Below, piece by piece: positions 42,287-50,873 of a DNA stretch of 64,000 nucleotides. Source of the stretch: Tigheibacillus halophilus (GTDB lineage Bacteria; Bacillota; Bacilli; Bacillales; Amphibacillaceae); contig NZ_JBHUIZ010000015.1 of the NCBI RefSeq assembly GCF_042683165.1, positions 1 through 64,000 on the forward strand, in the 5' to 3' direction. Both the position numbers and the translations under genes were made by a program. Numbering within the stretch: position 1 is the stretch's first letter; every line of letters starts with the position of its first letter. The notes under the pieces were generated by a model. That model saw only the letters and a list, made by a program, of their open reading frames with translations. It was not told where the DNA came from and did not search any database.

Positions 42287-43177
42287 TTATAATAAACTTA
42301 GCCTGCCTATCTTATTGCATTCCTCAGCGAACCAAATGGCACCGTCGGGTCCTAATACAATTCCGTGTGGCTCCGCATTTTGTGTGGGAATTAGATATTC
42401 CGTCATTTCACCTTTCATGGTAATCCGTCCAATTTGATTGCTTCCCCACTCGGTGAACCATAAAGCACGATCTGGGCCTGTCACTATTGCGTGTGGGCGA
42501 GCATTTTCAGTGGGGATGGTAAATTCACTTATTGTTCCAGTAGGAGTGATCCGTCCGATTTTATTTCCGTTAATTTCAGCGAACCAGAGGGCGTTGTCAG
42601 GTCCACTTGTAATACCTACAGGGCAAGAGTCTTTTGTAGGCAAAAGGTAATTCGTTACGTCTCCAGAAATTGTAATTCGTCCAATTTGATTGCTTTGATT
42701 CTCCGTAAACCAAATGGCATCATCCGGCCCAGCAGCAATAAAAGAGGGGAAGGAACCTGGATTCGGTAAATCATACTCGATCATTTCACCTGATGGTAAA
42801 ATCCGTCCTATTCTATTTCCGTTCATTTCCGTAAACCACATGTCGCCATTGTGTCCTTCCGCTATTCCAAAAGGTGCTGAATCCGGGCATGGCAGAACAT
42901 ATTCGATGATTTCACCTGTTGTTGCTTTCAATTTTCCAATTTTATTAGCCTTATTTTCCGTAAACCATACATCACCCTGGAATGTGGAAATTATAGACAG
43001 CACACTTGCATCGGGTGTAGGAACAGCGAAATGAGTGACTTCGCTATTAACCGTCATTCGTCCAATTTGATTGGCTTTATGCTGTGTAAACCATAGCGCA
43101 CCATCATTTCCAGCGGTTATTCCATAAGGACCTGAATCTATGTCAGGCAGTTCAAATTCATTGATTGTTATCATCAT
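42287..43177 (-). CDS. vgb: Virginiamycin B lyase (streptogramin B lyase)
   Basis: The 296-residue seven-bladed beta-propeller has seven repeats of the type GPDxAxWFTExxxNxIGRI. Counting from the second Met, His228, Glu268, His270 and Glu284 fall in RPHAI, AEPHGI and IWFAEE, the positions I recall for the catalytic and metal-site residues of staphylococcal Vgb. The enzyme opens the ring of type B streptogramins by elimination. AAGGAGGA precedes a double ATG (43177/43174). With the vat gene 25 bases downstream it could give resistance to both streptogramin components. Confidence 0.88.
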   Translation of the reverse strand: MMITINEFELPDIDSGPYGITAGNDGALWFTQHKANQIGRMTVNSEVTHFAVPTPDASVLSIISTFQGDVWFTENKANKIGKLKATTGEIIEYVLPCPDSAPFGIAEGHNGDMWFTEMNGNRIGRILPSGEMIEYDLPNPGSFPSFIAAGPDDAIWFTENQSNQIGRITISGDVTNYLLPTKDSCPVGITSGPDNALWFAEINGNKIGRITPTGTISEFTIPTENARPHAIVTGPDRALWFTEWGSNQIGRITMKGEMTEYLIPTQNAEPHGIVLGPDGAIWFAEECNKIGRLSLL

Positions 43178-43351
43178 GCAGTTCCTCCTTTTCTTTTAAG
43201 TATTCGTGAAAAAATAATTGGATTCGTGTCTAAGAAGCTTTTATAAGGCTGAAAAAGTTAGATTCCATAAAAGTTTGTGTCGACGGGTAATTTTCATGAA
43301 TCTATTTCTTATTAGAAGGCATAATTCTTAAAGGCTAAGTGGTTCATCTTA

Positions 43352-43849
43352 TCAAGACAAGTTCTCTTCTAGTTGAATAATTTTTTTAACGATTTCTTTT
43401 CGATTAATTTCTTTTAAAGGCAGTAACCTTGGCGGCGCTGGCAAATTAAAGTCGATATGTGAATGAGATAGCTCAAACAGTAGTGTTCCTATCTTATCTT
43501 TATGCTGATTTTCAATCACAATCCAAAAAACACGTTTTTCATGATGAGATGTGCCTCACTTAGCCTTTTCCATTGAATTTCTAAAGTGTAGACACTCTCC
43601 AATAACAAAGTCATCTACTTTCGTTTTTTCTGTAGAGCGAAAACCATTTTCTTTTACTAGTTTCCATATTGGTGGAATAAGTTTATCTAAATACATGCCG
43701 TATGTTGCATCTTCATATTCCGGGAATAGCTGTTCAAGATCTTTGATATTCCCGTTCAGTACTTTTTTCCACCGTTCTTTTATATAAGTAGACAGCACTT
43801 CTCCCAACTCATAGATCGTCATCTGCGGTTGAACATTTACTGTTGTCAT
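43352..43849 (-). pseudogene. Unrecognised gene interrupted by an in-frame TGA
   Basis: The frame starting MTTVNVQPQMTIYELGEVLS stops at 43556-43558 (TGA). It then continues in the same frame as HHEKRVFWIVIENQHKDKIG and ends LEENLS, for a total of 165 codons. The same frame and a similar protein-like composition on both sides indicate one gene with a nonsense change. It is divergent from the double-MerR gene. The family is not recognised. Confidence 0.55.
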
Positions 43850-43995
43850 ATGAATCCCTCCATATTTTTCATCTTACAAATCAAGCTTACAACATTAAAG
43901 CCAATTCTAAAGTTTTTAGAAAAATGGCTGTATTTACAATGCTTTATTTGATAAACTTTACACATAAGTACAGTTGTCATATTGGAGTGTACTCA

Positions 43996-44679
43996 TTGAA
44001 AAAAATAAGACCTATAGATATTGCTAAAAAGTTAAATATTAGTACAAGCTCTTTAAGAAGTTATGAAGAAAGAGGGATTGTACCGAAACCTGAACGGTCA
44101 TTTACTGGTTATAGGATATTTACAGAGGAACATGTAGCCTATTTTGAGTGTATTGTAGCTATGTCTCCTGGGTTTGGAATGGAAATAACATCAGCTGTTC
44201 TAAAAAAGTTGCAACGAAAAGAACTAGACGCTGCGCTTTGGATAATAAATAAAGCACAAGTAGCTAATTATGAAGACAAAATTATTATTGAACAGGTGAA
44301 TAATTATCGGGAAAACTTGGCGCATGAAAACTCTATGACTATCGGAGAAGTGTCACTTCAGACCAATATACCAGCATCAACTCTTCGATATTGGGAGAAG
44401 GAAGGATATGTTCATTCAAAGAGAGGTGATAATAATTATCGCTATTTTAATTCATATCAGTTTATTAAAATTTTGTTAATGAAGCTTACGCAAAACGCTG
44501 TGTATTCACACGAAATTATTCAATTAAAAAAAACTATTAGAAATTTGGAGGAATACGATATTGAAGGGGTAAAAAGCATTGTCGAGGAGTGCCAACAGCA
44601 TTTAAATAAACGTAATCAAGAACAGTTTCATGGGTTGTATTTTTTGTATCAATTATGTGCAAAGTTAGGATTAAAATAA
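43996..44679 (+). CDS. Regulator with two MerR helix-turn-helix domains
   Basis: The 227-residue protein has one MerR HTH at about 5-40 (IAKKLNISTSSLRSYEERGIV) and a second at about 117-150 (IGEVSLQTNIPASTLRYWEK), separated by a helical linker. TTG at 43996 follows GGAGTG; the upstream frame from 43843 is unlikely to be coding. It is next to, and divergent from, the interrupted gene at 43849, which it may control. Confidence 0.7.
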   Translation: MKKIRPIDIAKKLNISTSSLRSYEERGIVPKPERSFTGYRIFTEEHVAYFECIVAMSPGFGMEITSAVLKKLQRKELDAALWIINKAQVANYEDKIIIEQVNNYRENLAHENSMTIGEVSLQTNIPASTLRYWEKEGYVHSKRGDNNYRYFNSYQFIKILLMKLTQNAVYSHEIIQLKKTIRNLEEYDIEGVKSIVEECQQHLNKRNQEQFHGLYFLYQLCAKLGLK

Positions 44680-44769
44680 CTAAGAAAATATTAATATAGA
44701 TAAGCGTCATCAATAATTCATACCTTTATTATTTTAATTTAATATAGTTATAAGTTTTTATTCAAGAAA

Positions 44770-44826
44770 AGGGCGCAATTGTCGCACAAAATTATGCCGT
44801 TATCGGGTCATTTTCTTGAATAACAC
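44770..44826 (+). repeat. Intergenic element copy (full length)
   Basis: GGGCGCAATTGTCGCACAAA, ATTATGCC and then TATCGGGTCATTTTCTTG plus AATAACA. Confidence 0.75.
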
Positions 44827-44939
44827 CAACCAAGTAAAATTGGATACTTATGTTAAAATATTTAAGCCTATTCAATAATTAAGGTATATTAAATGATCTA
44901 ATCTGATTGAGATTGCAAATTATAAAGGTGGAAAAAAAT

Positions 44940-45604
44940 ATGGAAATAGAGCTACTAAAAACATTCCTATTGGCAGCGAAGAAGGAGAATTTTCGAGAAG
45001 TTGCGGAAGAAATGATGATGACACAATCGGCTATTACAAAGCAAATTCAAAAACTCGAAAAAGTATTGCATATCCAATTGTTGATCGGGTTCAAAAACGA
45101 GTTATTTTAAATGCAAATGGCCATTATTTTTTACCACGGGCACTGCAATTAGTAGAGTTTGAAGAGCAAATAGTCCAAGAAATGAATGCATTTCAAGCCG
45201 GATATTCCCAAAAGGTTTCTTTAGGGGTAGCTCCTCAAATTGCAAATTCTACGCATCCCCTTATCATTCAGCGTTTTAAACAACTTCAACCGGATGTAAT
45301 TACTCAAATTGAAATCTTACCATCAAATGAAATTGGTGAGGCTGTTTTTCGACAACAAATTGATATCGGATTATCAAAGGTTCCTTCACCTAGAGAGCTT
45401 CTAACAACGGTGATTGCAAATGAACCTGTTATGATTGTAGGTCCTCAACCATTCATTGCAGAGGAGGTAGAAAAGGGGGAACTGTTTGCGCAAATTCCTC
45501 AAATAGATGATGATATTCGATCTGCCACATTCGTTTATACTAAATACGTACATCCTTTATTTGACCAGTTTATACAAGCATGTGTCACTATATATAAAAA
45601 ATGA
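44940..45604 (+). pseudogene. LysR-family regulator, frameshifted and shortened
   Basis: The N-terminal HTH (EIELLKTFLLAAKKENFREV, then MTQSAITKQIQKLE) is intact. At about 45079 a missing T (CAATTGTTGATCGG for an expected CAATTGTTTGATCGG) throws the frame. The effector domain continues from RVILNANGHYFLPRALQLVE. The total is about 221 residues against some 290 in the family, so part of the effector domain is also lost. AAAGGTGG precedes the ATG. Confidence 0.75.
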
Positions 45605-45649
45605 ACAGCAGCTTAGATATATGGAGAGAGTATCTAAGCTGCTGTTCAT
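45601..45649. terminator. Perfect 19-bp hairpin between convergent genes
   Basis: ATGAACAGCAGCTTAGATA (45601-45619) and its exact complement (45631-45649) enclose an 11-base loop. It overlaps the stop codon of the LysR remnant and abuts that of the methyltransferase, serving both strands. Confidence 0.85.
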
Positions 45650-46404
45650 TAAGGCTTTTGGGCAATAAAACGAATGCGCCAATAATCTGCAACCCAACCA
45701 TTTTCTTTATAAAGTTGAGGGAGTAAAATACGCTCACATTCGCTATAAATTGCTTCTTTTTCATCGTTTGTAAGGTTTTTGAACATATTGTTACTGAACA
45801 TTTCAAGCCAATTACGAATACCATCTTCTCCAACTAAAGGTGTTGGTCGTTCATAATGCTCGATTGTTATCGCATTAAAACCAACATTGATAAGATGCTC
45901 TGTCATTTCCTCTTTTGTTGGAAATACCCATGGAAATAAAGTAGTATCGTATGGAATTGATAGACGATCAGAAGCCTCTTTTATAGGATCAATAATAGAT
46001 TGGATATTATTAGCTCCACCTAATTCAGCCACAAAACGACCATTGGGAAGAAGAACATCATAGCAATTTTGAACAACCTTCTGCTGATTTTTCATCCAGT
46101 GAATGGCAGCATTTGAGAACACCGCATGGAATTGAGGGTCAAAAGAAAATTGTTCGCCGTCTTGCACACGAAAATGGATATTAGGATACTTTTCTTTGGC
46201 AGATTCAATCATGGATTGTGCAGCGTCAATGCCAGTAACAGTGGCTCCACTTTTTGAAATATCATAAGCTAAATCTCCTGTACCACAACCAACATCTAAA
46301 ATATGTTCACCCTTTTGTGGATTTAGGAGGGAAACAAGACCTTCACCAAAATTTGAAACAAACTTGTGCTTGTTATCATAAAGTGTCGCATTCCAATTGG
46401 TCAT
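45649..46404 (-). CDS. Class I SAM-dependent methyltransferase
   Basis: The 251-residue protein has motif I ILDVGCGTGDLAYDISKSG, motif II near VTGIDAAQSMIESAKEKYP, and FSNAAIHWMKNQQKVVQNCY. It is similar to trans-aconitate-type methyltransferases (Tam-like) by the NAAIHW segment. The substrate is not certain. The gene is monocistronic on the minus strand, and its stop lies in the shared hairpin. Confidence 0.8.
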   Translation of the reverse strand: MTNWNATLYDNKHKFVSNFGEGLVSLLNPQKGEHILDVGCGTGDLAYDISKSGATVTGIDAAQSMIESAKEKYPNIHFRVQDGEQFSFDPQFHAVFSNAAIHWMKNQQKVVQNCYDVLLPNGRFVAELGGANNIQSIIDPIKEASDRLSIPYDTTLFPWVFPTKEEMTEHLINVGFNAITIEHYERPTPLVGEDGIRNWLEMFSNNMFKNLTNDEKEAIYSECERILLPQLYKENGWVADYWRIRFIAQKP

Positions 46405-46461
46405 TTACACCATCCCCTAAGTGTTGATACATTCAGATTATCATGTCAGATGTAGATTAAT

Positions 46462-46635
46462 CTAATAATTAATTAAGCAATAGTACCTTTTTACTTTAAG
46501 ATTTTCATCATCAATACGTTTTACCTTCATACTGTAAACATTGTAGACATTGGGCTTGGGTTTGACTACATCATTTTGGGGCTTATCAATAACTATTTCC
46601 CATTGCTTTGATTTTTCAACTGATGGCAAATGCTT
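46462..46635 (-). pseudogene. C-terminal fragment of an unrecognised protein
   Basis: The minus strand reads EKSKQWEIVIDKPQNDVVKP, then NVYNVYSMKVKRIDDENLKV and KRYYCLINY before a stop. No start is present. It is a remnant upstream of the methyltransferase. Confidence 0.4.
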
Positions 46636-46723
46636 ATGTAAGTAACAATAGTATATAATGTATTTAATTATTTGACTAATAGGAGGGGATCGGATGATCC
46701 GTTACATGGTGTGAACAAACTAA

Positions 46724-46764
46724 CTGAATTCCTTTAGAAGGAAAATTACAAAAAAGGAATTCAG
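46724..46764 (+). promoter_or_regulatory. 12-bp inverted repeat just before a ribosome site
   Basis: CTGAATTCCTTT and AAAGGAATTCAG flank an A-rich loop of 17 bases. The right arm ends directly at the GAGGA ribosome site of the serine hydrolase gene. The folded form could restrict translation. Confidence 0.5.
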
Positions 46765-46775
46765 GAGGAATTATA

Positions 46776-47798
46776 ATGAATAAAGAAAACAAATTGAATT
46801 ACTTGAAAGAAGTACAGGCAAAACATCAATTTTCAGGAGCGTATTACGCTCAAAGAGGAAATGGAATTCTAAAGGGGAGTAATGGTTTCGCCAATCGCTC
46901 GGAGAAAATCGATAATCAAGTGAATACAAGGTTTGCGATTGCTTCTGGCTGTAAAATATATACGGCAGTAGCTATTTGTATGTTAGTAGAGAATGGAAAG
47001 CTTTCTTTTGATTCAAAATTAAAGGACCGCCTTGATACAGCATTTCCTTATTTTGACAATAACATCACTATTCACCACCTGCTGACTCATACATCAGGTG
47101 TATATGACTACTTTAATGAAGAGCTAATGAGTGATTTTGAGTTATTATGGAAATCCCACCCAATGTATCATGTTCGTTCTCCAAAAGATTTCTTGCCAAT
47201 GTTTCAGTATGAAAAAATGCAAGCAAGCATCAATAGTCATTTTGAGTACAACAACACTGGTTATATACTGCTGGGCCTTATTATAGAACATGTGGCTAAG
47301 TGTGATTTTGCAGCATTTGTGGAGGAAAACATTTTCCGCAAAGCAGGCATGATGGATTCGGGATACTTTGAGGCAGACCGTTTACCTGAACGGACAGCAC
47401 TTGGTTATATTGAGGATCCAAAGGGTAGTTGGAAAACAAACATTTACTCCTTGCCCGCAAAAGGCACACCAGATGGGGGCGCTTATACGACGGTTGAAGA
47501 CAGGAGCAAATTTTGGGAAGCTTTAATGGGGAATCAACTGTTGTCAAAAGAGATGACGCAAATGTTATTAAAACCGCGTGTAGCAGTTGCTGCAGAAGAC
47601 GATATTTATTATGGCTATGGCGGCTATATGGAATTAAATGCTGATAAAGAGGTAGTTAAATATATTCAAATGGGATATGATCCGGGAGCGAATTTCCGTG
47701 AAGTATATTACCCTGATACTGGAACGGTAATTATAGTGTGCTCTAACGAAGAAGAGGGAGCTTACGAACTTCTGAAAGAAATTGAAAGCATCCTTTAA
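46776..47798 (+). CDS. Beta-lactamase-family serine hydrolase
   Basis: The 340-residue protein has the SxxK motif SGCK (Ser57, Lys60) and the YxN motif YNN (near 158), with LLTHTSGVYDYF between them, as in class C beta-lactamase-like and DD-peptidase-like enzymes. It lacks an obvious signal peptide, so it is probably cytoplasmic and not a true beta-lactamase. AGGAGGAATT precedes the ATG. Confidence 0.8.
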   Translation: MNKENKLNYLKEVQAKHQFSGAYYAQRGNGILKGSNGFANRSEKIDNQVNTRFAIASGCKIYTAVAICMLVENGKLSFDSKLKDRLDTAFPYFDNNITIHHLLTHTSGVYDYFNEELMSDFELLWKSHPMYHVRSPKDFLPMFQYEKMQASINSHFEYNNTGYILLGLIIEHVAKCDFAAFVEENIFRKAGMMDSGYFEADRLPERTALGYIEDPKGSWKTNIYSLPAKGTPDGGAYTTVEDRSKFWEALMGNQLLSKEMTQMLLKPRVAVAAEDDIYYGYGGYMELNADKEVVKYIQMGYDPGANFREVYYPDTGTVIIVCSNEEEGAYELLKEIESIL

Positions 47799-47816
47799 AC
47801 GAAAAATAATTATAAC

Positions 47817-47852
47817 AAAAGGGATTAACGATTATGTTAGTCCCTTTTTGAT
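47817..47852 (+). terminator. Rho-independent terminator after the serine hydrolase
   Basis: AAAAGGGATTAAC and GTTAGTCCCTTTTT form a stem with one wobble pair and a T tail. Confidence 0.85.
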
Positions 47853-47869
47853 GAAACGGAGAAGTAGAA

Positions 47870-48078
47870 ATGGACGATGATAAATTCCGGGAGTTCTTAA
47901 AAGTAACGAAAAAATTAAATGAAATTCAAATCACCCCACTATTGATGGGGGCAGTTGGTTTGGAGATTGTCACAGCAAGTAGTTGATAAGAGTGGGTTTT
48001 GTATCTGTTAATACATTCATGCAAAAGGATGTGGACGGCAGTCATGTTGCATTTTTGAAGATGAATTATGAATGGTGA
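47870..48078 (+). pseudogene. Fragments of a nucleotidyltransferase-like gene
   Basis: MDDDKFREFLKVTKKLNEIQ then ITPLLMGAVGLEIVT resembles the start of a small nucleotidyltransferase-like family. It stops after 38 residues. A separate piece (GFVSVNTFMQKDVDGSHVAF) follows in another frame. Nothing functional remains. Confidence 0.4.
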
Positions 48079-48112
48079 AATTAACAGTTTTAAGTGTTTA
48101 CTATTCTTTCGT

Positions 48113-48230
48113 TATAGGGCGCAATTACAGGTAAGAGATATCCAATTAGCATTTCCTATGTCGTATCGATATTCCACTTCCTATGTTGTATAATAAGCAT
48201 AGGATTCGGGGTAATTGAATAATCGTATTC
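48113..48230 (+). repeat. Intergenic element copy (diverged)
   Basis: ATAGGGCGCAATTACAGG near 48115 and ATTCGGGGTAATTGAATAAT near 48204 correspond to the two ends of the element, separated by extra sequence. Confidence 0.5.
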
Positions 48231-48269
48231 GCAAATAATCATTTTATGGAGGAACATGATGCCTGTAAA

Positions 48270-48304
48270 TAAAAAGCCTTCCTGTAAATGAAGGAAGGCT
48301 TTTG
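48270..48304. terminator. Rho-independent terminator
   Basis: AAAAGCCTTCC and GGAAGGCTTTT enclose a 10-base loop, serving the minus-strand gene that ends at 48314. Confidence 0.8.
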
Positions 48305-48313
48305 TGGATACTC

Positions 48314-48547
48314 TTAGACCATTATCCATGACATATACACCATAAAACCAGGTAGCCATAGAGAGGCAACAAAAGCAATACTTGCGATTAATTTTTTCTC
48401 GTTTTTTTTCATTAGTCCATACATTGACAACAATAAACCGATTATCGAGAGTAGTGTCAAAGTAACCGTAATACCTTTGGGAATTGCAAGGGGTAATAAA
48501 AACAGTAAAGACGTTAAGCCAAAAATCAGTGCTGCATAACTAAGTGC
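48314..48547 (-). pseudogene. Small membrane protein lacking its start
   Basis: The minus-strand frame reads SYAALIFGLTSLLFLLPLAI, then LLSIIGLLLSMYGLMKKNEK and WLPGFMVYMSWIMV, three helices of a small membrane protein. An in-frame stop lies just upstream and no start codon is present, so the first ten or so residues are gone. Confidence 0.5.
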
Positions 48548-48690
48548 ACTACATCACATCGTTTCATGAGAAAAATTTCACTCTTTTATGAATTTTCTTG
48601 TTATAAATTTCCCTAATATTACCACAAAATTGAGTCTGATTCAAAAGCTTTCGCAGTTGGATCTGGAAGAAAAATCTGCTTCCTGCATGT

Positions 48691-48725
48691 GGAATCGGGC
48701 GCGATGAAGAAACGAGAACCCGCGA
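48691..48725 (+). repeat. Intergenic element copy (left part)
   Basis: GGAATCGGGCGCGATGAAGA and AACCCGCGAC match the hairpin part. Confidence 0.5.
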
Positions 48726-48772
48726 CTTTTTATGGATAATGAACATTATGGAATAAAATGGAAGGAAATAAA

Positions 48773-49049
48773 ATGACCCATTCTGAGGTTTCAAAAGAAA
48801 TTGTGACAAATGGAAAAGCAATTGTTTCTTTAGTTCTTGGAATTTGCTCCATCGCGCTAGTATCATCTATGGGATTCGTACTTGCTATTGTAGGATTGTT
48901 CCTTGGAATTATTTGTCTGGTGGAAATAAAACATTTGGATCAGGAAGGCAGATAGGTTGCAATATCTGGTATAGTTTGTAACAGTTTCAGTATTTTGCTG
49001 CCAATACTCTGTTTTATTTTTTGGAGGCAGTGTTGTTTCTTATATTCAG
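48773..49049 (+). pseudogene. DUF4190-type small membrane protein with an early stop
   Basis: MTHSEVSKEIVTNGKAIVSL, then a DUF4190-like hydrophobic pair (LVLGICSIALVSSMGFVLAI), stops with TAG at 48953-48955. The same frame continues with VAISGIVCNSFSILLPILCF, the expected next helix. A further shift lies near 49020. GGAAGG precedes the ATG. The short 60-residue form could still be made. Confidence 0.55.
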
Positions 49050-49105
49050 TGATCGGGTGCATTTGTTGGACTTTATCGTGCCTGAATCGAGTTAGTTTGA
49101 TTAGT
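49050..49105 (+). repeat. Intergenic element copy
   Basis: GATCGGGTGCATTTGTTGGA, then ATCGTGCC and ATCGAGTTAGTTTG. Confidence 0.6.
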
Positions 49106-49119
49106 GAGGAGGGTTATAA

Positions 49120-49302
49120 GTGAAATATATTAACGGGCTGTATCTCTCACTGGTGATAATATATTTTGTTCAATTAGCAAGTATGACTATATTTGATGAC
49201 AGTTATTCAGGGATAGCAACGTATATTTCATTGGGTGTATTCATAATTGGAACTGCATTTTTTATAAATGCAAAACGGTTAAAAGTTAATGAAAAAGAGT
49301 AA
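49120..49302 (+). CDS. Small two-helix membrane protein (60 residues)
   Basis: Two helices (about 5-22 and 29-48) and a charged tail (AKRLKVNEKE). GTG start after GAGGAGGG. Flanked by element copies on both sides. Confidence 0.6.
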   Translation: MKYINGLYLSLVIIYFVQLASMTIFDDSYSGIATYISLGVFIIGTAFFINAKRLKVNEKE

Positions 49303-49317
49303 GCCCATGTTGCAATA

Positions 49318-49386
49318 CGATCCGAGCGCGATTACTTATAAGTGATGGTGTTCGTATCGTACAGTTATGCCATTGTGGTACTAAAG
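49318..49386 (+). repeat. Intergenic element copy (full length)
   Basis: GATCCGAGCGCGATTACTTA, GATGGTGTTCGTATCGTAC and TATGCCATTGTGGTA plus CTAAAG. Confidence 0.6.
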
Positions 49387-49410
49387 AGGTACCCAAAAGG
49401 GGGAAAGTAG

Positions 49411-49791
49411 TTGAAATTTAAAATCATTTTGATCCTATTGATTTTTAGTGTTGCTGTGAATTTATTTATCTTGGGGAAGTGGTTACTGGTTGATCAATGG
49501 TATGAGCCATCACCTGATGAAAAAACGGTTTTAAGTGAAATGGTTCAAAAAACAATTGAGAGCGAGGATTATAAAAGGATAGCGAATAAAGAAAAAGTGA
49601 TTGCTATCGATACTGGAATTGATAAGAAGAAAGGCGGCGGTTTCCCATATTATTTTGGTGTGAGCGTCAGAACCGATAAGCAAACCTATATTTTTTCTTG
49701 TAGTGACGAACAATGTTCGAAAATGGAAAACGGTGAATGGACATATTCCATATATCAGGACGAAAAACCCCAACTTCCATTTGAAAAATAA
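49411..49791 (+). CDS. Membrane-anchored or secreted small protein
   Basis: The 126-residue protein has one N-terminal hydrophobic helix (about 5-24), then a soluble domain with one close cysteine pair (FSCSDEQCSKMENGEW). TTG start after GGGGGAAAG. Unrecognised. It probably lies outside the membrane with the N terminus as anchor. Confidence 0.6.
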   Translation: MKFKIILILLIFSVAVNLFILGKWLLVDQWYEPSPDEKTVLSEMVQKTIESEDYKRIANKEKVIAIDTGIDKKKGGGFPYYFGVSVRTDKQTYIFSCSDEQCSKMENGEWTYSIYQDEKPQLPFEK

Positions 49792-49810
49792 AAGCTTACA
49801 TAGATATTTG

Positions 49811-49868
49811 ATATCGGGCGCAATTGTTTAATAACAATATTCGTTTATCTAGCCAGGTTGTGAAAGAG
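49811..49868 (+). repeat. Intergenic element copy (full length)
   Basis: ATCGGGCGCAATTGTTTAAT, AATATTCG and TAGCCAGGTTGTGAAAGAG. Confidence 0.7.
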
Positions 49869-49876
49869 AGTCTTGT

Positions 49877-49984
49877 ATGGGGAAGATTATTTTATATGGC
49901 TTAATTGGAACCGTATTATTTGCTTCCATACCATTAATTGTTAGCTTCATAATAAGGGGGGCAATTGATTTGCGTAATTGGTAA
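49877..49984 (+). CDS. Single-helix small membrane peptide (35 residues)
   Basis: MGKIILYGLIGTVLFASIPL then IVSFIIRGAIDLRNW. A GAGAG site lies before the ATG, right after an element copy. Possibly a full small protein. Confidence 0.4.
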   Translation: MGKIILYGLIGTVLFASIPLIVSFIIRGAIDLRNW

Positions 49985-50220
49985 GAAAATTGCCAAAAAG
50001 TCATGGCTTGTACGTCTGAATTTCCCCAAAGCACCTGGTGCTGACTTGGCCTAAGGGCAAGTATTTTTAGCTAAGAGTAAGGAAAAGGGATGGTTTGTCT
50101 GATTTAAGTATCATTAACCAATGTTTGTTATTCAGCTAACTGGCGCGCTATTAGGCGCACTGATCCGGAAAAGGATTAGATTAAAAGCAGCGTTTGATTA
50201 AGGGTTTGGGGGTAGAGGTT

Positions 50221-50766
50221 TTGTTCGAGCATAAAGTTGATGAAGAGGTTTCTTTGAGGTTGTTCACTAATAATGACAGTGAAGAGTTTTATGCTTTAGT
50301 AATGAATTCCAAAGAACATCTTCAAAAATGGCTTACTTGGGTTGCTTCTGTTGAAAGCAAAGACGACACTGATAAAAGTTTAAAGCTGAGAATAGAAAGC
50401 TTAGTGGAAAACAATGGATTCCCTATGTGGTTTGCTATTATATTTAAAGATAAACTGGCAGGCACCATTGGCTTTAATGACATTGATAGATCCAATAGTG
50501 TTGGGGAGGTAGGATATTTCCTTGGTGAACCCTTTCAACGAAAAGGAATAATGTCTAGAGCATTTAAGGAAATTCTAGATTATGGATTTAAGAATCTTGA
50601 ACTTAACAGAATGGAGGCCTACGTCGCTGATGGAAATTTGAAAAGTAAGGCTTTGCCAAAGCGTTTTGGATTTCTTGAAGAAGGAAAAATAAGGCAGGCA
50701 GAATGGCTATATGACCACTATGAGGATGAAATCATCTATGGGCTTTTGGCAAAGGATTGGAAGTAG
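50221..50766 (+). CDS. RimL-type GNAT acetyltransferase
   Basis: The 181-residue protein is of the RimJ/RimL group: it starts FEHKVDEEVSLRLF and has the AcCoA loop GEPFQRKGIMSRAFKEILDY and LNRMEAYVADGNLKSKALPK. TTG at 50221 fits the family's usual start and has GGGGGTAGAGG upstream; the frame is open from 50194. It probably acetylates an N-terminal amine or a small molecule. Confidence 0.82.
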   Translation: MFEHKVDEEVSLRLFTNNDSEEFYALVMNSKEHLQKWLTWVASVESKDDTDKSLKLRIESLVENNGFPMWFAIIFKDKLAGTIGFNDIDRSNSVGEVGYFLGEPFQRKGIMSRAFKEILDYGFKNLELNRMEAYVADGNLKSKALPKRFGFLEEGKIRQAEWLYDHYEDEIIYGLLAKDWK

Positions 50767-50787
50767 CAATGACGGTGTCTTATTAAA

Positions 50788-50818
50788 CAATCGGGTGCTT
50801 ATCTGGAATAAGGATTAA
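50788..50818 (+). repeat. Intergenic element copy (partial)
   Basis: AATCGGGTGCTTATCTGGA plus ATAAGG. Confidence 0.5.
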
Positions 50819-50873
50819 GATACAATACCAAAGAAACGAGTCATATTGTCGAGGTGACAGGGGGAGAACCTGT

